A DNA stretch of 64,000 bases from Steromphala cineraria (Eukaryota; Mollusca; Gastropoda; Trochida; Trochidae): positions 56,612,289 to 56,676,288 of the forward strand of contig OU744731.1 of the NCBI GenBank assembly GCA_916613615.1, in the 5' to 3' direction. The stretch's first letter is position 1; each line of letters starts with the position of its first letter. The position numbers were made by a program, and so were the translations under genes. Positions 60,206 to 64,000 of this stretch are shown piece by piece. The notes beneath the pieces are model-generated. The model worked only from the letters and a program-made list of their open reading frames with translations, ran no database searches and had not been told where the DNA came from.

Positions 60206-60519
60206 GGTTTTATAGATTCCAAAATACGGGAATTAAAATCATCTTACTTTATGCATGATTTTCTCAACTCGATGTATATGGCAGTTATTTGTTTCAAATG
60301 AATTGAACAATACCTTAATGATTAATAACTCGTTTTATTCATAAATACACTAGTTATATGAACATTTCAAAATGACTCACAAATAGTATTGCAGGATCTC
60401 AAACATTAATCGATGCTTAACAGAGTATCGGAATTGATAGCTTGACTGTGTGAGTGTCCTTACTAACAATCTTCACAGAATAAGTATATGCTGCATGCGA
60501 ATGCGTACATTACACTATA

Positions 60520-60851
60520 TTACAGGGGCAGTAGCACGATTATAGGGAAAATATAAGGTGATGTCATGAAAATGAAAATACATTGTTCCAATTGAAAGAC
60601 AATACATTTTAAAGTTTAAGAGTTTAGCCATGCGATTCCTTTTTCTTGCGCAAAATGAATTAAAGGTGTTGACACAAAATGGCCGCTAACAATTTTGGGT
60701 AAATCGTCATACTTTTCCTCTGACTATTGATAATTGGTTTGTGTTATGACATTTTGACACTATCAAAATAATTCATTTATCATTAACATACACTTATCAG
60801 TGAAAATTTTGAAATATAAAATTATCAAAAAACGTGCTTCTGCCCCTTTAA
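60520..60851 (+). mobile_element. MITE family A, copy 10 (full length, internal deletion)
   Basis: Left end TTACAGGGGCAGTAGCACG, right end AAACGTGCTTCTGCCCCTTT. It lacks about 30 bp around the TTTAAACTAAATGGAGCAG segment. The core reads AAAATGGCCGCTAAC. Confidence 0.88.
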
Positions 60852-61479
60852 GATGCAAATCAATTAGACAAAAATGATACACCAAACTTTGCCAATAAAG
60901 CAGAGAAGTAACAACAAGTTTCTGTTCATCTGACAGCGATCAATTTTCAAGATAGGTGACTGTTATTTCAACTCTTATGTAGCTTTTATCATTTTTGAAA
61001 CGAGAATTTGAGTAGCATTTTAAAATAATCATGACTTCGTTTTTAAATATTGATATCAGTAATAATTATGACAATATTGGTAGCTTAATCCTGTCATTAT
61101 TACAAGTTTATAGATGTGCTTTGTTGTTTGTTGCATCTGGAAGCCATCAGTTATTCTTTCTATTATGGAAATACACAGATTCATCAACCTTCTAATCATA
61201 AAAATGTGAAATCTCTCATTCAAAAGATATTTTGAAACTTGAATGTTCAATATAGATATGATATAAGATGCCACGCACAGGGACAGGACGTGCATGTAAG
61301 GAGCTCCGACCGGCCCGCCGATATACCGGCTACAATCGAAATTAATCAATGATATTCCAAAGTTAAATCAAATCTTCGAAGAAATGAGAAGAACAAAGGA
61401 ATAATCAAGGGACACGAAAAGAAATTTCAGAACATAAATTTATGTTACAACAAAAAGTGTGTACTGTTTGAACATTGCC
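60852..61479. other. AT-rich spacer and probable LINE 5' UTR
   Basis: The CG-richer stretch at about 61265-61340 and the A-rich lead-in before 61480 may belong to the 5' end of the LINE that follows. The boundary is not defined. Confidence 0.35.
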
Positions 61480-62224
61480 ATGCCCCCGAAAACACGCTCA
61501 GAAGAAAACATGGAAGAAATAGTCGTTAAATCTGAAAAACGAATTTCCCTATTAATCCAGGAGCTTTGCAACGAACTGGAAAATGCAAAAGTTGACATTA
61601 AAAGTGAGATAAAAAAAAGTTAGTGCTCGCGTAGATGGCATTGAAGACACACTTTCCATTCAGCAAGATGAAGTTAACGATTTGCGTCAACAGGTCTCAG
61701 TGTTAAAAACTAAGCTGTCGGACCAAGCGGACTCATTTGAGACTACACTCCTACTCAAAGAAATCCATGACCGAAAACCTAATCTGCTGATATACGGTCT
61801 GAAGACCGAGCCTCAGGAGAACTCCGAGAAAATACTTAGAAACTTTCTAGTGAACATGCTTAACTTCTCAGAGCTAAAAGTAGATAATATCTATTTCAAA
61901 ACGGTCCACCGCCTACCACGAAAGCCGTTTGAGAATGACCCGACTCCAAACGCGCCTCCGCCTATTATTGCCTCATTCCTCTACATACCCGATAGAGACG
62001 CAGTCTTGGGAGCCGGGAAGATGCTGAAAGGTAAAGGTGTGTCCGTACGTACCCATCTACCCCCTAAACTGAAGAAACAGAGGGCAATCTTATACAGAAA
62101 ATCCCGTGACCTGTACAACCGAGACAGCTGCTACACCCGCGTGAGACTGGTAGGCGTGACCCACGTACTGGAGACCCGGGACCCCCGAGAGCCACACTCA
62201 CCCTGGGCAGCCTATACCCAGTAA
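61480..62224 (+). pseudogene. L1/Tx1-like LINE ORF1 (nucleic-acid-binding protein), one frameshift
   Basis: ORF1 proteins coat the element's RNA and act as chaperones. The ATG at 61480 opens MPPKTRSEENMEE and a charged segment that stops at a TAG just after an A8 run (61611-61618). One base out of phase, the reading continues with SARVDGIEDTL, heptad-like leucines and glutamines (coiled coil) up to LSDQADSFET. An RRM-like domain follows (NLLIYGL as the first beta strand; VDNIYFKTVHRL; ASFLYIPDRDAVL), then a basic C-terminal domain (KKQRAILYRKSRDLY; TRVRLVGV). It ends at the TAA at 62224. Without the extra base the protein would be about 247 residues, within the usual range. The rest is intact, so it is a young copy, a sequencing slip or a slippage site. 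Confidence 0.82.
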
Positions 62225-63116
62225 ACATGGACAATCTACACGGATAAATATAACAAGATAGTGTACTCACCAAGATCTGGATCACGGCAACATGTAATCC
62301 GTCCAAAAGATGTAATTCCAAAAGGGATCATTTTCTTTTATTGAAACTCTTTGTTGTTAGTTGTGTGCAGGGAAGTGAACGGATTTTCTTGTTGACAGGT
62401 AACAAACTAAATTAATTTAGTCTCTTCCCAGTGACTCTCAGATATTTACTTTGATTTGTTTAACCCGATTTGATATATGATATCAAAACGCCTAATTTTG
62501 TGACTTGTCATTTGTTATGTGACACTGACAGTATCAATTCCTAAACAGTGATGACAGCTGATTGTGTTAGACATGCTGTGATGTAACGTGCGACGGATTC
62601 CCGTCGGTCTGCACGGACTTGACTTTCAGTTTCATAACACACGATAAGCAGATATCAAATTGCTGCAATGAGTATTTCTGTTACATTAGTGTTTATCTCA
62701 GCAGGATGTTAACACTGTCAATTAGACCACTTTATATTTTTTTCCAACTGCGTCAGTCGATTACATAAGAACATGTATAATCCGTGCAATGCACGAGTTA
62801 GTAACTGCTATTTCTTTAAGGTCAATGTGACATTACACTTCACGGTTATAGATGGTGATCCTTGTTCTTTAAACACAAATTATTTCTCTAGTTTAATTAT
62901 AGCGGGTTCGGGTTGTGAACTCTGAAACCAAAAACATTGCAGAGGATGCCCTTTTTTCATTTCCTCTTCTTTTTCTTTTATTTGTTGAATTCCACTATAG
63001 TAAAGCATGCCATAACCAAAATGAAATTTCGGGAGTCTCTTAAAAAAAATCAGCATTAACAAATATGCCATCCAATATTTATTGTACCATACTCTCAGGA
63101 TACAAGTGTAGTTTGA
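62225..63116. other. Inter-ORF region of the LINE (about 890 bp)
   Basis: It lies between the ORF1 stop and the ORF2-like start. It is long for such a spacer and may include an insertion. No coding motif is visible on either strand. Confidence 0.4.
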
Positions 63117-63166
63117 ATGGGTTCTGAACGAATTAGAATTATCTCAATGAACTGTAGAGGTATTTT
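63117..63166 (+). pseudogene. LINE ORF2 start, cut off after about 15 codons
   Basis: The ATG at 63117 begins MGSERIRIISMNCRG. The I-x-S-x-N-C-R-G pattern is the first beta strand of the LINE endonuclease domain, including its conserved Asn. The reading is broken at GGT-A, where a T-rich stretch marks the 3' end of an inverted LINE. It belongs with the ORF1 upstream. Confidence 0.7.
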
Positions 63167-63322
63167 TTTTTCTCTTTATTTCCATTTTTTGTACATTTCC
63201 ATATAGTGCATCTCATATTCATTTCACATGTACATTCAAGATATACATCATTCATAAGTTTACATACAACAATCAATTATGGCTTCTTGCAAGGTACATT
63301 GATTATGATATATACATGATTC
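63167..63322 (-). mobile_element. 3' UTR and poly(A) end of the minus-strand LINE
   Basis: On the minus strand the sequence runs from the ORF2 stop through AT-rich UTR to GGAAATAAAGAG and a run of A, that is, a polyadenylation signal followed by a tail. It joins the plus-strand ORF2 at codon 15-16. Confidence 0.65.
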
Positions 63323-64000
63323 TTAAATATCATAATTCTTAAATAGCATATGGAGTGATGACCAGAAGGCATAGAATCTTGCATAATTGCAACTTGAAAA
63401 AGCAATCATTTTTGTTATATGATAGTATGTAACTATTTCAAGCTGTAATGGTTTGAAATTTGGTATAACTTTTTTGATATGGCATTTGTACAGCATCGAT
63501 TTTGTAATGAGAACAAGTGCATTCAAAGGGTTGTTGTTTATGCCTTTAAATCCAAACAGTATATTTTCCTCATTGAAATCAATGTTTCCTTCTGTATAGT
63601 TTGTCAGCCAATCTGACAATTGACTCCAGATGCTATTTGCATATTGACAAGAATATAACATATGTGAGATGGTTTCTACTGGGTCATTACATAGTGAACA
63701 TGCTAATGATTCTATATATCCCATTCTAAACAGTAATTTGTTCGTACTTAGAATGTTATGAATGATCTTATGCTGAAACCATCTTAGTTCACTACTTTGT
63801 GTACATCTCTTAGCCATTTGATTGATATTTGTCCACTCTAATTCAGTGTATTCTTTTTGTAGATGGTCTTCCCATTTCAAGAAGGTTCTGGATTTTGTGA
63901 ACTTTGAGTCTAATAAAGTCTTATAAAATGCTGAACTGCCTTGTTGACTATTTACTTTTGATATGTTGAAAGGGAGAATGGGCCTATGGAGCTGGTTTGT
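63323..64000 (-). CDS. LINE ORF2 C-terminal region (partial, runs off the right edge)
   Basis: The minus-strand frame is open from the window edge to the stop at 63323 (226 codons). It begins QLHRPILPFNISKVNSQQGS and SAFYKTLLDS, a segment seen after the reverse-transcriptase domain in L1/Tx1-type ORF2. It continues with WFQHKIIHNILSTNKLLFRM and a zinc knuckle ACSLCNDPVETISHMLYSCQ (CX2CX8HX4C), then LFGFKG and a C-terminal helical region. The endonuclease and catalytic reverse-transcriptase domains, if present, lie beyond 64000. The frame is intact here, so the insertion may be recent. It may be the same clade as the plus-strand LINE it interrupts. Confidence 0.85.
   Translation of the reverse strand, partial: TNQLHRPILPFNISKVNSQQGSSAFYKTLLDSKFTKSRTFLKWEDHLQKEYTELEWTNINQMAKRCTQSSELRWFQHKIIHNILSTNKLLFRMGYIESLACSLCNDPVETISHMLYSCQYANSIWSQLSDWLTNYTEGNIDFNEENILFGFKGINNNPLNALVLITKSMLYKCHIKKVIPNFKPLQLEIVTYYHITKMIAFSSCNYARFYAFWSSLHMLFKNYDI

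Overview
The window looks like repeat-rich, AT-rich intergenic DNA from an animal nuclear genome. A lophotrochozoan, most likely a bivalve mollusc, is the best fit. That is an inference from the repeat spectrum: an L2/CR1-like LINE tail, an L1/Tx1-like LINE, a long tRNA-headed SINE, many short TIR elements, a hammerhead motif of the kind known in Penelope-like elements, and a ~174-bp repeat ending in CGGACGGACC-type sequence. No marker gene confirms it. I found no convincing host protein-coding gene, rRNA or intact tRNA in the 64 kb. Every stretch with recognisable protein similarity is transposon-derived.

Layout. 1-11.7 kb is the right end of a satellite array (43-bp monomer with 45/47-bp variants, roughly 265 copies) with higher-order structure; it continues off the left edge. 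12-32 kb holds many copies of one ~360-bp MITE family, a pentanucleotide microsatellite next to an L2/CR1-like LINE 3' end, an internally deleted Tc1/mariner relic (17.65-17.97 kb), a decayed LINE endonuclease region (18.9-20.2 kb), a ~50-bp-stem hairpin (24 kb), a 475-bp TIR element (26 kb), a tRNA-headed SINE (27.8-28.3 kb) and an array of TTCTAGAA blocks resembling heat-shock elements (31 kb). 32-47 kb holds a 1.46-kb TIR element (34.5-36.0 kb), two tRNA-like SINE heads, two minus-strand LINE remnants (one interrupted by a LINE tail), a polypurine tract, a second, inverted copy of the heat-shock-element-like array (45.6 kb) and a hammerhead ribozyme motif (46.12-46.17 kb). 47-61 kb contains a diverged three-copy duplication of non-coding DNA (50.7-52.6, 56.6-58.1, 58.1-60.2 kb) plus further MITEs. 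61.4-64 kb is an L1/Tx1-like LINE (ORF1 with one frameshift, then the first codons of ORF2), interrupted by another LINE in the opposite orientation that runs off the right edge.

The elements do not form a pathway. The notable signals are regulatory or RNA motifs carried by repeats: the hammerhead, the heat-shock-element-like arrays, a YY1/CCAAT-like core in the MITE, and an AP-1 site kept in all three copies of the duplicated block. Long open frames inside the satellite and microsatellites are artefacts of base composition. Coordinates of repeat edges are by eye and may be off by a few bases to tens of bases.
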